A stretch of 64,000 nucleotides of DNA from Ponticaulis sp. (GTDB lineage Bacteria; Pseudomonadota; Alphaproteobacteria; Caulobacterales; Hyphomonadaceae): positions 186,001 through 250,000 of the forward strand of contig NZLU01000046.1 in assembly GCA_002692725.1 (NCBI GenBank), given 5' to 3'. Each line of letters opens with the position of its first letter. The stretch's first letter is position 1. Below are positions 43,092 through 52,305 of the stretch, one piece after another. A program made the translations under genes and the position numbers. The notes beneath the pieces are model-generated. The model made no database searches and was not told where the DNA came from. It saw only the letters and a program-made list of their open reading frames with translations.

Positions 43092-44128
43092 GATTTCGCT
43101 TTCCCCGCCAGCTCAATAGCTTGCGGTATCCAGCGCTCACGTTCGACACGACCTTTGAAACTCAGATAATCGTCAATCCAGGCGATTTCCTTTTCGCCCC
43201 AGGTCGCAATCTGATGAAAATGGAAAATGCCTAGAGAATTGAGCTTACCGGCAAGAACCGGCCCGATTCCACTAATGGATTCCAGATGATCCGGCTCGCC
43301 CTTCTCCGGCTCAGAAAGCGCCTCAGGTCGTTGACGGCTTTCATTGTCCTCAGGGAGTGGCTTGCCTTCTTCGACAGCAGCGTCCGCAGCTTTCGCTTCG
43401 GCTTTCACGCTTTTCGCCTTCACGACCTTCGGATTGACGTCACCCAGGGACTTAAGTTGGGTTTCCGGTTTTTCGTCAGGCAGGTTTGGAAGTGCAGATA
43501 TGCCTTTCGGAACCGACCCGTCAAACAAAGCCGGATCCTTGAGCGTCATCGCTTCGCCCTGTGGCGCAGATGTCTGACGATCAACGAATGTCCCCGGCTC
43601 AACTGCGACGCCATTCTCAAGCTTGTCGAGAATTTCTGCTAATGAGTCAGTCGTCAGATCTTCATAATAATAATCATTGATCTGAACCATTGGCGCATTT
43701 GCACAGGCACCAAGGCACTCCACCTCTTCCCATGAAAGACGACCGCTTTCATTCACCTGGAATGGCTTGCCGATCTTGCTGCGACACACGTCTTTGAGAT
43801 CATTCGCGCCGCGCAGCATACAAGGTGTCGTTCCGCACAGTTGAACATGACTTTTGCCAACGGGCTTCAGCCGGAACATGGTGTAGAAGGTCGCGACCTC
43901 ATAGACCCGAATGTATGGCATTTCGAGGCGTTCAGCGACTTCACGCATAGCGGGCTCAGACAACCAGCCGCCATTATCCTTCTGCGCCAGCCACAAAAGC
44001 GGAATCACAGCTGAGCGCTTTTTCGTCTCAGGATATTTACCAAGCCAGAAGCTGATTTTGTCTTCAGTTTCGTTCAGAAACTCAAACGTATCGCCACCGG
44101 CCTCAAGGTCAAAACGTCGGACTGCCAT
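43088..44128 (-). CDS. nuoE: NADH-quinone oxidoreductase subunit E with long C-terminal extension
   Basis: Carries the N1a 2Fe-2S cluster beside NuoF. It is 346 residues, about twice the usual length. Residues 1-175 are the thioredoxin-like NuoE core with cluster ligands Cys98, Cys103, Cys138 and Cys142. Residues about 175-280 form a charged Ala/Lys/Glu/Pro linker. The last 65 or so residues are a helix-hairpin-helix-like domain (ISGIGPVLAGKLNSLGI, then FHQIATW). Similar tails occur in other alphaproteobacterial NuoE; what the tail binds is unknown. Confidence 0.94.
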   Translation of the reverse strand: MAVRRFDLEAGGDTFEFLNETEDKISFWLGKYPETKKRSAVIPLLWLAQKDNGGWLSEPAMREVAERLEMPYIRVYEVATFYTMFRLKPVGKSHVQLCGTTPCMLRGANDLKDVCRSKIGKPFQVNESGRLSWEEVECLGACANAPMVQINDYYYEDLTTDSLAEILDKLENGVAVEPGTFVDRQTSAPQGEAMTLKDPALFDGSVPKGISALPNLPDEKPETQLKSLGDVNPKVVKAKSVKAEAKAADAAVEEGKPLPEDNESRQRPEALSEPEKGEPDHLESISGIGPVLAGKLNSLGIFHFHQIATWGEKEIAWIDDYLSFKGRVERERWIPQAIELAGKAKS

Positions 44129-45321
44129 TAGCGGTCAATCTCCCCGAACACAATGTCGAGCGAACCCAGAATCGCCGAAACGTCGGCGAGCATGTGCCCC
44201 TTGCACAGATAATCCATGGCGTGAAGGTGCGGGAATCCCGGAGCACGAATTTTCAAGCGATAAGGACGGTTCGTGCCGTCCGCGACCATATAGACGCCGA
44301 ATTCGCCTTTGGGCGCTTCGATCGCGGTATAGGTCTCACCCTCGGGCACTTTGAAGCCCTCAGTATAGAGTTTGAAGTGATGGATCAGCGCTTCCATGGA
44401 CCGCTTCATTTCCCCGCGACGGGGTGGAGACACTTTCGTGCTTTCAGCAAGAACGGGGCCCGGCTCCATCAGCTCGATGCATTGCCGCATGATCTTCACG
44501 GACTCTTTCATCTCCTCCATGCGGCAGAGATAACGGTCATAGCAATCGCCATTCTTGCCGACAGGAATTTTGAATTCGAGCTCGTTATAGCATTCATAAG
44601 GCTGCGCGCGTCTCAGATCCCAGGCCATGCCGGAGCCGCGGACCATAACGCCAGAGAATCCCCAATCCAGTGCATCCTGAACGCTGACAACACCGATATC
44701 GGCGTTACGCTGTTTGAAAATGCGGTTATCAGTCAGCAGCGTTTCAATATCCTGCATGACCGGAAGGAATTGATCGCACCAGACGATAATATCATCCAGT
44801 AATTCCGGCGGCAGATCCTGATGAACACCGCCCGGACGGAAATAGGCCGCGTGCAAACGCGATCCGCAGGCCCGCTCATAGAACTCCATCAGTTTTTCGC
44901 GCTCTTCAAAACCCCAGGTAATCGGGGTCAGCGCGCCACAATCCATCGCCTGAGTGGTGATGTTGAGAATGTGGTTCAGGATACGGCCGATCTCGCTGTA
45001 AAGTACACGGATCAGGCTGGCGCGACGCGGAACTTCTAAACCGAGCAATTTCTCGATGGCCAGGCAGTAACCATGCTCCTGATTCATCGGCGCGACATAG
45101 TCGAGACGATCAAAATACGGCAGCGCCTGAAGATAGGTTTTGTATTCGATCAACTTCTCGGTTCCGCGATGAAGCAAACCGATATGCGGATCGAGCCGCT
45201 CGACGACCTCTCCATCCATCTCAACAATCATGCGCAGCACGCCGTGCGCCGCCGGGTGTTGAGGGCCGAAGTTGAACGTAAAGGACTGGTCGTCCGGATT
45301 GTGGGTCTGACCGTCAGCCAT
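44128..45321 (-). CDS. nuoD: NADH-quinone oxidoreductase subunit D
   Basis: 49-kDa subunit of complex I, related to [NiFe] hydrogenase large subunits, which lines the quinone site. It is 397 residues. [15 protein letters not shown] (quinone-site His), [43 protein letters not shown] and the C-terminal [11 protein letters not shown] are conserved. The ATG overlaps the stop of nuoC after a two-base gap, and nuoE starts within its stop codon. Confidence 0.96.
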   Translation of the reverse strand: MADGQTHNPDDQSFTFNFGPQHPAAHGVLRMIVEMDGEVVERLDPHIGLLHRGTEKLIEYKTYLQALPYFDRLDYVAPMNQEHGYCLAIEKLLGLEVPRRASLIRVLYSEIGRILNHILNITTQAMDCGALTPITWGFEEREKLMEFYERACGSRLHAAYFRPGGVHQDLPPELLDDIIVWCDQFLPVMQDIETLLTDNRIFKQRNADIGVVSVQDALDWGFSGVMVRGSGMAWDLRRAQPYECYNELEFKIPVGKNGDCYDRYLCRMEEMKESVKIMRQCIELMEPGPVLAESTKVSPPRRGEMKRSMEALIHHFKLYTEGFKVPEGETYTAIEAPKGEFGVYMVADGTNRPYRLKIRAPGFPHLHAMDYLCKGHMLADVSAILGSLDIVFGEIDR

Positions 45322-45323
45322 TT

Positions 45324-45932
45324 CTATGCCCCTGTATCCGCTTTTTCATCACCGGGAATGGCTGCCTGCGCGCCCTCCCAGGGAGAAAGGAAATCAAAAT
45401 TGCGGTATTCCTGAACGAGCTTCACCGGCTCATAGACAACCCGCTTTTCCAGTTCGTCATAGCGAACTTCGACATACCCCGTCAGAGGGAAGTCTTTGCG
45501 CAGCGGATGCCCTTCAAAGCCATAATCTGTCAGCAAGCGACGCAGATCTGTGTTGCCAGCAAACAGAATACCATACATGTCGAGCGCTTCGCGTTCGAAC
45601 CATTCGGCGCATGGAAACAGGTCAACCACACTCGAAACCGCTGTCTCGGCATCCGTCGAAATTTTTACACGAATGCGCTGGTTCATGCGCATGCTCAGCA
45701 GGTGATACACCACCTCAAACCGCTCCCGGCGATCCGGATAGTCGACACCACAAATGTCGATCAGGCTTTCGAAACGACACTGACTGTCATCGCGAAGAAA
45801 CTTAATCAGAGAAGATATCTGATCCCGGACGCCAATCAGCGTCAGTTCACCATTCCTGATTTCCCACTTCTGAACCGAATGTGGCTCAGACTGTGCGATG
45901 TGATCAGCAAGATCCTGCAGACCGTCGTCCAA
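45324..45932 (-). CDS. nuoC: NADH-quinone oxidoreductase subunit C
   Basis: 30-kDa peripheral subunit of complex I. It is 202 residues. [74 protein letters not shown] (about 115-155) is the signature. The start is TTG at 45932, with AGGAG six bases before it. C and D are separate genes here, not fused as in E. coli. Confidence 0.94.
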   Translation of the reverse strand: MDDGLQDLADHIAQSEPHSVQKWEIRNGELTLIGVRDQISSLIKFLRDDSQCRFESLIDICGVDYPDRRERFEVVYHLLSMRMNQRIRVKISTDAETAVSSVVDLFPCAEWFEREALDMYGILFAGNTDLRRLLTDYGFEGHPLRKDFPLTGYVEVRYDELEKRVVYEPVKLVQEYRNFDFLSPWEGAQAAIPGDEKADTGA

Positions 45933-45941
45933 TGCTGTCTC

Positions 45942-46520
45942 CTATCGCTCAATCGTGCCTTCGCGGCGGATTTTCTTCTGCAACTGAAGAAGACCGTACA
46001 CCAGAGCTTCCGCAGTTGGCGGACAACCCGGGACGTAAATATCCACCGGAACAATTCGGTCACAGCCACGCACAACCGCGTAGCTGTAGTGATAATAGCC
46101 GCCGCCATTCGCGCACGAGCCCATAGAGACCACGTAACGCGGCTCAGGCATCTGGTCGTAAACCTTACGCAGCGCAGGCGCCATTTTGTTAGTCAGCGTA
46201 CCCGCGACGATCATCACATCTGATTGGCGAGGTGACCCACGCGGCGCCATACCAAAGCGCTCGAGATCATAACGCGGATTACCCGCCTGCATCATCTCAA
46301 CAGCACAGCACGCAAGACCGAACGTCATCCACATCAGGGAGCCTGTTCGCGCCCAGGTAATGAGATCGTCTGCAGCGGCCGTGAAAAAGCCCTTATCGGC
46401 AAGCTCGTCACTCAGACCGGCGAAAAACGGATCGTCGCCACGTACAGGGCCTGCACCTTCAACACCAGCGCGACCGGCAGACAGGGCCGGAATAATTTTG
46501 GACTGATCAGAATTGGTCAC
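45942..46520 (-). CDS. nuoB: NADH-quinone oxidoreductase subunit B
   Basis: Holds the terminal cluster N2 that reduces quinone. From GTG 46520 it is 192 residues. Tandem-Cys motif [18 protein letters not shown] and [11 protein letters not shown] give the four N2 ligands. The frame is open ten codons further up, inside nuoA. I chose GTG because it overlaps the nuoA stop by one base (TAGTG), the pattern of coupled genes here. An N-terminal extension (about 1-45) is disordered-looking. Confidence 0.93.
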   Translation of the reverse strand: MTNSDQSKIIPALSAGRAGVEGAGPVRGDDPFFAGLSDELADKGFFTAAADDLITWARTGSLMWMTFGLACCAVEMMQAGNPRYDLERFGMAPRGSPRQSDVMIVAGTLTNKMAPALRKVYDQMPEPRYVVSMGSCANGGGYYHYSYAVVRGCDRIVPVDIYVPGCPPTAEALVYGLLQLQKKIRREGTIER

Positions 46521-46897
46521 TATTCCCACTCCAGGGCGCCAGAGCGCCACTCATAAACAAAGCCCACAGTCAGAACGACCAGGAATACGATCATTGACCA
46601 GAAGCCGAGGAGACCAATCGACCCGAGCGACACTGCCCACGGAAACAGAAACGCGACTTCAAGATCGAAGATGATGAAAAGAATCGCGACCAGATAAAAC
46701 CGGACATCGAATTTCAGTCGCGCATCATCAAATGCTTCAAACCCGCACTCATAAGCCGATACCTTTTCCGGGTCGGGCTTAGATGGCGCCAGAACGGTCG
46801 ATGCCAGCAGAAACGCAAAACATAGAGCCAGCGCTATACCTAGAAAGAGAAGGACCGGAAGATAGTCCAATAGAAGCGGTTGGAGTTCGCTCATCAC
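46520..46897 (-). CDS. nuoA: NADH-quinone oxidoreductase subunit A
   Basis: Small membrane subunit of complex I. It is 125 residues with three helices. [42 protein letters not shown] (about 47-88) is the diagnostic stretch. The start is either GTG 46897 or the adjacent ATG 46894; AAGG lies 8 bases before the first and 11 before the second, so it is undecided. It is the first gene of the operon. The promoter must lie upstream in 46898-47256, but I could not pick convincing boxes. Confidence 0.94.
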   Translation of the reverse strand: MMSELQPLLLDYLPVLLFLGIALALCFAFLLASTVLAPSKPDPEKVSAYECGFEAFDDARLKFDVRFYLVAILFIIFDLEVAFLFPWAVSLGSIGLLGFWSMIVFLVVLTVGFVYEWRSGALEWE

Positions 46898-47198
46898 AGA
46901 TCAGCCTTTATATGTGGAAGCTGGTTATTCAGGTTTTCGACCAGTTTCAACCACGCAATACGATAACCCATCGAATTCCTTAAAAAAAGTCACCGCTTTC
47001 CCCGAATTGTGATCGTCCGCTGATCATAATCAAGCACAACCAGACGCGATATCCCGCTCATACAGGAACGATTCTCTGCATTTCCCGTTGATTATCCGGA
47101 AGAAAATTCCGGTCAGATGCGCAAAATGTCGCACCCAAGACCTCTCATTTCGCTGTTTTCCGTTTTGGCGCAACCATATGCCTCTCTTGCGCATTTAT
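46898..47198. other. Intergenic space between divergent nuoA and bkd operons
   Basis: About 300 bases without a credible gene. The plus-strand part next to bkd carries a promoter (annotated separately). On the minus strand toward nuoA I found no boxes better than chance, although a promoter must be here. A perfect small inverted repeat sits at 47096-47112. Confidence 0.6.
47096..47112. repeat. Perfect inverted repeat CCGGAA-N5-TTCCGG
   Basis: Six-base arms CCGGAA (47096-47101) and TTCCGG (47107-47112) around GAAAA. It lies in the spacer between the nuo and bkd operons, about 100 bases upstream of the bkd promoter. No T-tract follows, so a terminator is unlikely; a regulator binding site is possible but unproven. 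Confidence 0.5.
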
Positions 47199-47229
47199 TT
47201 GATACATCATACCTCTTGTGATATATAAT
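47199..47229 (+). promoter_or_regulatory. Putative sigma-70 promoter of the bkd operon
   Basis: TTGATA (47199-47204) is followed after 17 bases by TATATA (47222-47227) or after 19 bases by TATAAT (47224-47229). It ends 27 bases before the E1-alpha ATG. The strong -10 and the position make it a good candidate; no start site is known. Confidence 0.6.
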
Positions 47230-47256
47230 ACGAAAGATTTTTGGGAGAGAGCAGAT

Positions 47257-48486
47257 ATGGCCAGTTCGAAAACAGGCGTTCAAATTCCGGCACCGCTGCA
47301 TCGCCCCGGCGATCGTCCGAACTTTGATCATCTGGATATTCCACAGGCAGGCGGTCTGCCAAAACCTGACATCTCTGCGAATGCCAGTGATCTGAAGGAT
47401 CTCGCTTACGGACTGGTCCGCGTTCTCAATCACAATCACAGCGCCATTGGCGACTGGGACCCGTATCTCGACCCGAAGAGCCTGCTGAAAGGTCTCAAAA
47501 CCATGGTCCTGACGCGCGCCTATGATGACCGCATGATGAAGATGCAGCGGACAAAACGCCTCTCCTTCTATATGAAGTGTCTTGGTGAAGAAGCAGTGGC
47601 AATTGCTGGCGCGCACGCTCTCCGTGAGGACGACATGCTTTTCCCATCCTATCGTCAGCAGGGCGCCCTCATTTATCGTGGTGCAGATCTTGTCGATATG
47701 ATGTGCCAGTGCATTTCCAACAGCCGGGATAACCTTCTTGGCCGACAACTCCCCATCCATTATGCCCGCAAAGATCTGAACTGGTTCTCAGTTTCAGGTA
47801 ACCTCGGAACACAGTTTCCACAGGCTGTCGGCTGGAGCATGGCGAGCAATCTCAAAGGCAATGATAATATTGCCTGCAGCTGGGTCGGTGATGGCACGAC
47901 GGCGACTGGAGATTTCCATTCAGCCTGCACGCTCGCGTCGACCTACAATGCGCCGACCATCCTTAATGTTGTGAACAACCAATGGGCCATTTCAACGCAC
48001 GAATCCTTTGCGTCGGGCGCTGCTGAAAGTTTTGCAGCGAAAGCCATCGGCTACGGTATTCCGGGCATCCGTGTTGATGGTAACGACTATCTGGCGGTCT
48101 ATGCTGTCACCAAATGGGCCGCAGAACGGGCCCGTGCGGGTCACGGCTCAACCCTGATTGAAACCTTCACCTATCGGGGTGAAGCACATTCCACCTCAGA
48201 TGACCCATCCCGCTATCGTCCGGCCGACGAGTGGAAGTCATGGCCGCTGGGTGATCCTGTCGAACGCTTGAAATCCTTCCTGATCGTCAATGGCGACTGG
48301 TCAGAAGACGAGCATTCGGACTGGGAAGACGAGTGCAAGGAAGAGGTGACCAAAGCCTGGAAAGAAGCGATCAGCTACGGAACGCTTGAAGAAGGCCCGC
48401 ACGCGCCCACTCAGACCATGTTTGAGGATGTGTATGCCGATCAGCCCTGGCATTTGCGTCGCCAGCGCCAGGCGCTCGGAATTTAA
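47257..48486 (+). CDS. bkdA1: Branched-chain 2-oxoacid dehydrogenase E1 subunit alpha
   Basis: Thiamine-dependent decarboxylase subunit for the 2-oxoacids of valine, leucine and isoleucine. From ATG 47257 it is 409 residues; the frame is open 13 codons earlier, but GGGAGAGA precedes the chosen ATG. It has the N-terminal HRPGDRPNFDHLDIP typical of BkdA1, FPSYRQQGALIYRG, the ThDP motif from GDGTTATGD to NNQWAIST, and the phosphorylation-loop-like YRGEAHSTSDDPSRYR. It heads a four-gene operon with E1-beta 30 bases later. Confidence 0.93.
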   Translation: MASSKTGVQIPAPLHRPGDRPNFDHLDIPQAGGLPKPDISANASDLKDLAYGLVRVLNHNHSAIGDWDPYLDPKSLLKGLKTMVLTRAYDDRMMKMQRTKRLSFYMKCLGEEAVAIAGAHALREDDMLFPSYRQQGALIYRGADLVDMMCQCISNSRDNLLGRQLPIHYARKDLNWFSVSGNLGTQFPQAVGWSMASNLKGNDNIACSWVGDGTTATGDFHSACTLASTYNAPTILNVVNNQWAISTHESFASGAAESFAAKAIGYGIPGIRVDGNDYLAVYAVTKWAAERARAGHGSTLIETFTYRGEAHSTSDDPSRYRPADEWKSWPLGDPVERLKSFLIVNGDWSEDEHSDWEDECKEEVTKAWKEAISYGTLEEGPHAPTQTMFEDVYADQPWHLRRQRQALGI

Positions 48487-48516
48487 TCCTTCTGCATTCA
48501 GATCCAAGGGCTTTTA

Positions 48517-49533
48517 ATGTCTTCCATGACCATGATTCAGGCGTTGAACAACGCACTGGATCTCAAATTGGCTGATGATCCATCGGTCGTCACATTCGGC
48601 GAAGATGTCGGCTATTTCGGCGGCGTGTTCGGCGTGACCAAGGGATTGCAGGAAAAACACGGCAGCACCCGCGTTTACGACGCCCCCATCAATGAAGGCG
48701 CGATCATCGCCATGGCGATGGGTATGGCTGTGAACGGAATGCGGCCTGTCGCTGAAATTCAGTTCGCAGACTATATTTTCCCGGGTTTCGACCAGATTAT
48801 TTCTGAACTGTCTCGGATCAGGTATCGCAGCGCGGGACAATACACTGCGCCGGTGGTTGTGCGCGCCCCAAGTGGCGGCGGAATTTACGGAGGCCAGACG
48901 CACTCGATGAGTCCGGAAGCCTTCTTTACTCACATTCCAGGACTGGTGGTGATGATGCCGTCCAATCCCTACGATGCCAAAGGCCTTATGACCGCAGCAA
49001 TCGAGTCCGACGATCCGGTCATTTTTTTCGAGCCAAAGCGTCTCTACAATGGCCCCTTCTACGGCGATCCCCACATGCCGTCCAGCGCCTGGTCCAAACA
49101 TCCAAAGGGTGATGTTCCGGAAGAAAAATATACGATACCGATCGGCGCCGCCGACATTGTGCGTGATGGTTCCGATGTCACGGTCGTGGGTTATGGCACT
49201 ATGGTACATGTCGCTCTGGCAGCGGCCGAAGAAACCGGTATTGACGCTGAAGTTATCGATCTGAGAACAATTGTTCCTTACGACATGGACGCAATTGCCA
49301 AATCGGTCACCAAGACAGGCCGCTGCATTGTTCTGCATGAAGCGCCCCGAACATCCGGTTTTGGGGCAGAATTGATCGCGCAAATTCAGGAAGAGTGTTT
49401 CTATTCCCTCGAGGCGCCCATTGTCAGGGTCACCGGCTGGGACACCCCCTACCCTCACGCCCATGAATGGAGCTATTTTCCTGGGAAATCCCGCGTCTCT
49501 CAAGCGTTAAAGTCTGTGATGGAGGCGGTCTGA
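48517..49533 (+). CDS. bkdA2: Branched-chain 2-oxoacid dehydrogenase E1 subunit beta
   Basis: Partner of E1-alpha, completing the ThDP site. It is 338 residues. FGEDVGYFGGVFGVTKGLQ, DAPINEGAIIAMAMGMAVNGMRPVAEIQFADYIFPGFDQI (about 51-92) and the C-terminal transketolase domain with GWDTPYPHAHEWSYFPGK are family signatures. It ends in TGA sharing one base with the E2 ATG (TGATG). Long frames on the other strand here are shadows. Confidence 0.95.
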   Translation: MSSMTMIQALNNALDLKLADDPSVVTFGEDVGYFGGVFGVTKGLQEKHGSTRVYDAPINEGAIIAMAMGMAVNGMRPVAEIQFADYIFPGFDQIISELSRIRYRSAGQYTAPVVVRAPSGGGIYGGQTHSMSPEAFFTHIPGLVVMMPSNPYDAKGLMTAAIESDDPVIFFEPKRLYNGPFYGDPHMPSSAWSKHPKGDVPEEKYTIPIGAADIVRDGSDVTVVGYGTMVHVALAAAEETGIDAEVIDLRTIVPYDMDAIAKSVTKTGRCIVLHEAPRTSGFGAELIAQIQEECFYSLEAPIVRVTGWDTPYPHAHEWSYFPGKSRVSQALKSVMEAV

Positions 49534-50837
49534 TGGCAGAACATACAATCAAAATGCCTGATGTCGGCGAAGGTGTTGTCGAAGCCGAGATCGTCACATG
49601 GCATGTCAAAGTCGGTGACGTGATCGAAGAAGATCAGGATGTGGTCGACGTCATGACAGACAAGGCCACCGTGGAAATCCCATCCCCTGTCAGCGGCAAA
49701 GTCGTCCGGTTGACCGGTGATGCCGGTGATATGATCCCCGTTGGCAGTGAAATTCTCGTTATCGAGACAGATGGTGATGCGGCATCCAGCGAAACGGTGA
49801 ACACAGCGGAACAAACAGCCGCTGACGACAGCAAGACAAAAGACGAGAGCAGTTCAAAAGCCACCGGACCGACCCGGTCAGCTGAACAGACGACAGTGCC
49901 AACTGAAACGACGCCAGCACCCGCAAAGCGCTCCGCCCCTACTCCAGCAGCGTCCGGCACGAAAGCGCTCGCGTCACCGGCCGTTCGTCAGAGGGCGTTA
50001 GAACTGGATATCGAACTTTCGACCGTGCCCGGATCTGGCCCAGCCGGTCGCATTCTTCGCCAGGATCTGGATGACTTTGTCGCCGCAGGCGGACGAATGG
50101 CGTCTAAGTCTGGTCCGTCCAGCGCGGTTTTGAAGAAGCAGACCGGACAGACCGAACGAAAAATCATCGGACTTCGCAGAAAAATCGCCCGGAATATGGA
50201 AGCCGCATGGGCGACACCACTCATCACCTATGTCGAAGAGATCGATGTCACGGAAATCGAGAGCTTGCGACAGCATCTGAACGCTCAACGCGCGGACGAA
50301 CAGCCCAAGCTGACGCTCATTCCATTTCTCGGAAGGGCGCTTATTCGGGCACTCGCAGATATTCCCCAGGCCAATGCCCACTATTTCCCAGATGAAGATC
50401 GGCTGATTGAGTTTGATGGCGTGCACCTCGGTATCGCAACCGCGACGGATAACGGATTGGTTGTCCCGGTGCTGCATCACGCCGAAGCCATGGACATCTG
50501 GGAGATGGCAGGAACACTTGCCGATCTCTCTAAACAAGCGCGGGACGGCAAGGCGTCCCGGGAGAATTTGACAGGCTCAACCATTACAATCACCAGCCTG
50601 GGCGCGATTGGCGGGCTGGTCACAACGCCGATTCTCAACCCGCCCGAAACGTCCATCATCGGCGTCAACAAGATCAGCGAGCGCGCCGTCCTTGATGGCG
50701 CAGGACGCGTGACGCCCCGAAAATTCATGAATTTATCGAGCAGCTTCGATCACCGCATTGTCGACGGATATGATGCAGCCATGCTGATCCAGAAAGTGCG
50801 GCAATTGCTCGAACACCCAGCCACACTGTTTATGTAA
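49533..50837 (+). CDS. bkdB: Branched-chain 2-oxoacid dehydrogenase E2 (lipoamide acyltransferase)
   Basis: Core of the complex; transfers the acyl group from E1 through a lipoyl arm to CoA. It is 434 residues. One lipoyl domain (about 1-78) has the lipoylated Lys in VMTDKATVE. A Thr/Ala/Pro-rich linker, the E3/E1-binding domain (about 140-180; SPAVRQRALELDIEL, GSGPAGRILRQDL) and the catalytic domain ending in SSSFDHRIVDGYDAA (active-site His and Asp) follow. The frame is open 22 codons upstream, but ATG 49533 is the natural start. Confidence 0.94.
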   Translation: MAEHTIKMPDVGEGVVEAEIVTWHVKVGDVIEEDQDVVDVMTDKATVEIPSPVSGKVVRLTGDAGDMIPVGSEILVIETDGDAASSETVNTAEQTAADDSKTKDESSSKATGPTRSAEQTTVPTETTPAPAKRSAPTPAASGTKALASPAVRQRALELDIELSTVPGSGPAGRILRQDLDDFVAAGGRMASKSGPSSAVLKKQTGQTERKIIGLRRKIARNMEAAWATPLITYVEEIDVTEIESLRQHLNAQRADEQPKLTLIPFLGRALIRALADIPQANAHYFPDEDRLIEFDGVHLGIATATDNGLVVPVLHHAEAMDIWEMAGTLADLSKQARDGKASRENLTGSTITITSLGAIGGLVTTPILNPPETSIIGVNKISERAVLDGAGRVTPRKFMNLSSSFDHRIVDGYDAAMLIQKVRQLLEHPATLFM

Positions 50838-50845
50838 GGCCTGAT

Positions 50846-52273
50846 ATGTCCGAGACGAAAACCTGTGATGTTCTGGTTGTCGGTGGCGGTCCCGGGGGCT
50901 ACCCGGCGGCGATCCGTGCCGGCCAGAACGGTTTGAAGACCATTCTGGTCGAAGCGGACCGTCTGGGCGGCACCTGCCTCATTCGAGGTTGCATCCCCTC
51001 AAAAGCCATCATTCACGCCTCGGACGAATTCAACAGAACGAAGGCACTCGCCGAAGAAAGTTCGATGGGCATTCATCTTTCAGCCGAGCCGACGCTGGCA
51101 ATGAAGGAACTCAAAACCTTCAAAGACGGCATAGTCGACAAATTGTCATCTGGTGTTGAAGGGCTTTTGAAAGCGGCAGGTGTTGAATCCATCAAAGGCT
51201 GGGCGAGTTTCACCAACGCCAAAACCTGCCGGGTGCAGACAAGCGACGGAGAAATCGAGATCTCCGCGAAAAACGTTGTCCTCGCGACGGGATCCACGGA
51301 AACCGAATTGTCTGATATCCCATTCGATGGCGAACACATCCTCTCATCACGTGACGTTCTCGACCTTGATGAACTGCCCGAGAAAGTGGCCATTATTGGA
51401 AGCGGCTATATCGGTGTGGAGCTTGGTACCGCGCTGCATAAGCTCGGCGCGGATGTGACCTTTCTCGAAGCTGCGCCTCGCATTCTGATGAGTTTTGATG
51501 ACGAACTGGTTCGGCCCGTTCAATCCTGGATGAAAACCCGGAAAATAGACGTACTGACGGACACAATCGCCAAATCTGCCAAAATCACGGATAGTGGTGT
51601 GGAACTGACACTCCAGAAGTCGGACGAAACGACCGACACTCTGACCGTCGATAAAGTCATCGTCTCGGTCGGACGAAAGCCTGTTCTTGAGGACTGGGGA
51701 TTTAAGACCATGGGTGTCGACCTCGCAGGGAAATTCATCAAAGTCGATGCGACCTGTCAGACCAGCATGTCGGGTGTATATGCGATCGGAGATATTACAG
51801 GCGAACCCATGCTGGCGCATCGTGCGACCGCGCAGGGTGAGTGCGTTGCCGATGTCATCGCAGGCGAAAAACGCCATTTTGATCCGGTTGCCATTCCTGC
51901 GATCTGCTTTTGCGAACCCGAACTCGTCAGTGTCGGCCTCTCAGCTAAAGAAGCCGAGGACAAAGGTGATGAAATCATAACGGGACGCTTTCCGTTTGCC
52001 GCCTCTGGGCGAGCGCTGTCCATGCAGGCGGCTGATTCGAAAGGCTTTGTTCGCGTCACCGCCCGAAAAGAAGATCATGTGATTCTTGGCATTCAGGCTG
52101 TGGGACAGCATGTGAGTGAGCTTTCCGGAGAATTTACCCTCGCGCTTGAAATGGGCGCTGTACTGGAAGATGTGGCCCACACGATCCACGCCCATCCGAG
52201 CCTGAGCGAAGCGACGGCCGAATCAATGCTGGCGGCGCTTGGCACCCCGATCCACGTCGCAAAATCAAGCTAA
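50846..52273 (+). CDS. lpdA: Dihydrolipoyl dehydrogenase (E3)
   Basis: Flavoprotein that reoxidises dihydrolipoamide with NAD+. It is 475 residues. FAD motif VVGGGPGGYPAAIRAGQNG, redox disulfide in GGTCLIRGCIPSK, NAD motif IIGSGYIGVELGTALHKLG, GRKPVLEDWG, AIGDITGEPMLAHRA and the C-terminal catalytic HAHPSLSEATAES are all present. It is the last gene of the bkd operon. Other E3 copies for pyruvate and 2-oxoglutarate dehydrogenases probably exist elsewhere. Confidence 0.95.
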   Translation: MSETKTCDVLVVGGGPGGYPAAIRAGQNGLKTILVEADRLGGTCLIRGCIPSKAIIHASDEFNRTKALAEESSMGIHLSAEPTLAMKELKTFKDGIVDKLSSGVEGLLKAAGVESIKGWASFTNAKTCRVQTSDGEIEISAKNVVLATGSTETELSDIPFDGEHILSSRDVLDLDELPEKVAIIGSGYIGVELGTALHKLGADVTFLEAAPRILMSFDDELVRPVQSWMKTRKIDVLTDTIAKSAKITDSGVELTLQKSDETTDTLTVDKVIVSVGRKPVLEDWGFKTMGVDLAGKFIKVDATCQTSMSGVYAIGDITGEPMLAHRATAQGECVADVIAGEKRHFDPVAIPAICFCEPELVSVGLSAKEAEDKGDEIITGRFPFAASGRALSMQAADSKGFVRVTARKEDHVILGIQAVGQHVSELSGEFTLALEMGAVLEDVAHTIHAHPSLSEATAESMLAALGTPIHVAKSS

Positions 52274-52305
52274 GGCTCGGGCGCTGAGTGCTAATCAAAC
52301 CACTT

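Noticed and set aside
46898-47198. nuo operon promoter boxes
   Set aside because: Several weak TTG-type hexamers exist on the minus strand, but none had a matching -10 at proper spacing, so none was annotated.
48514-49503. 329-codon minus-strand frame
   Set aside because: Mirror of E1-beta of the branched-chain dehydrogenase; His/Gly/Arg-rich shadow sequence.
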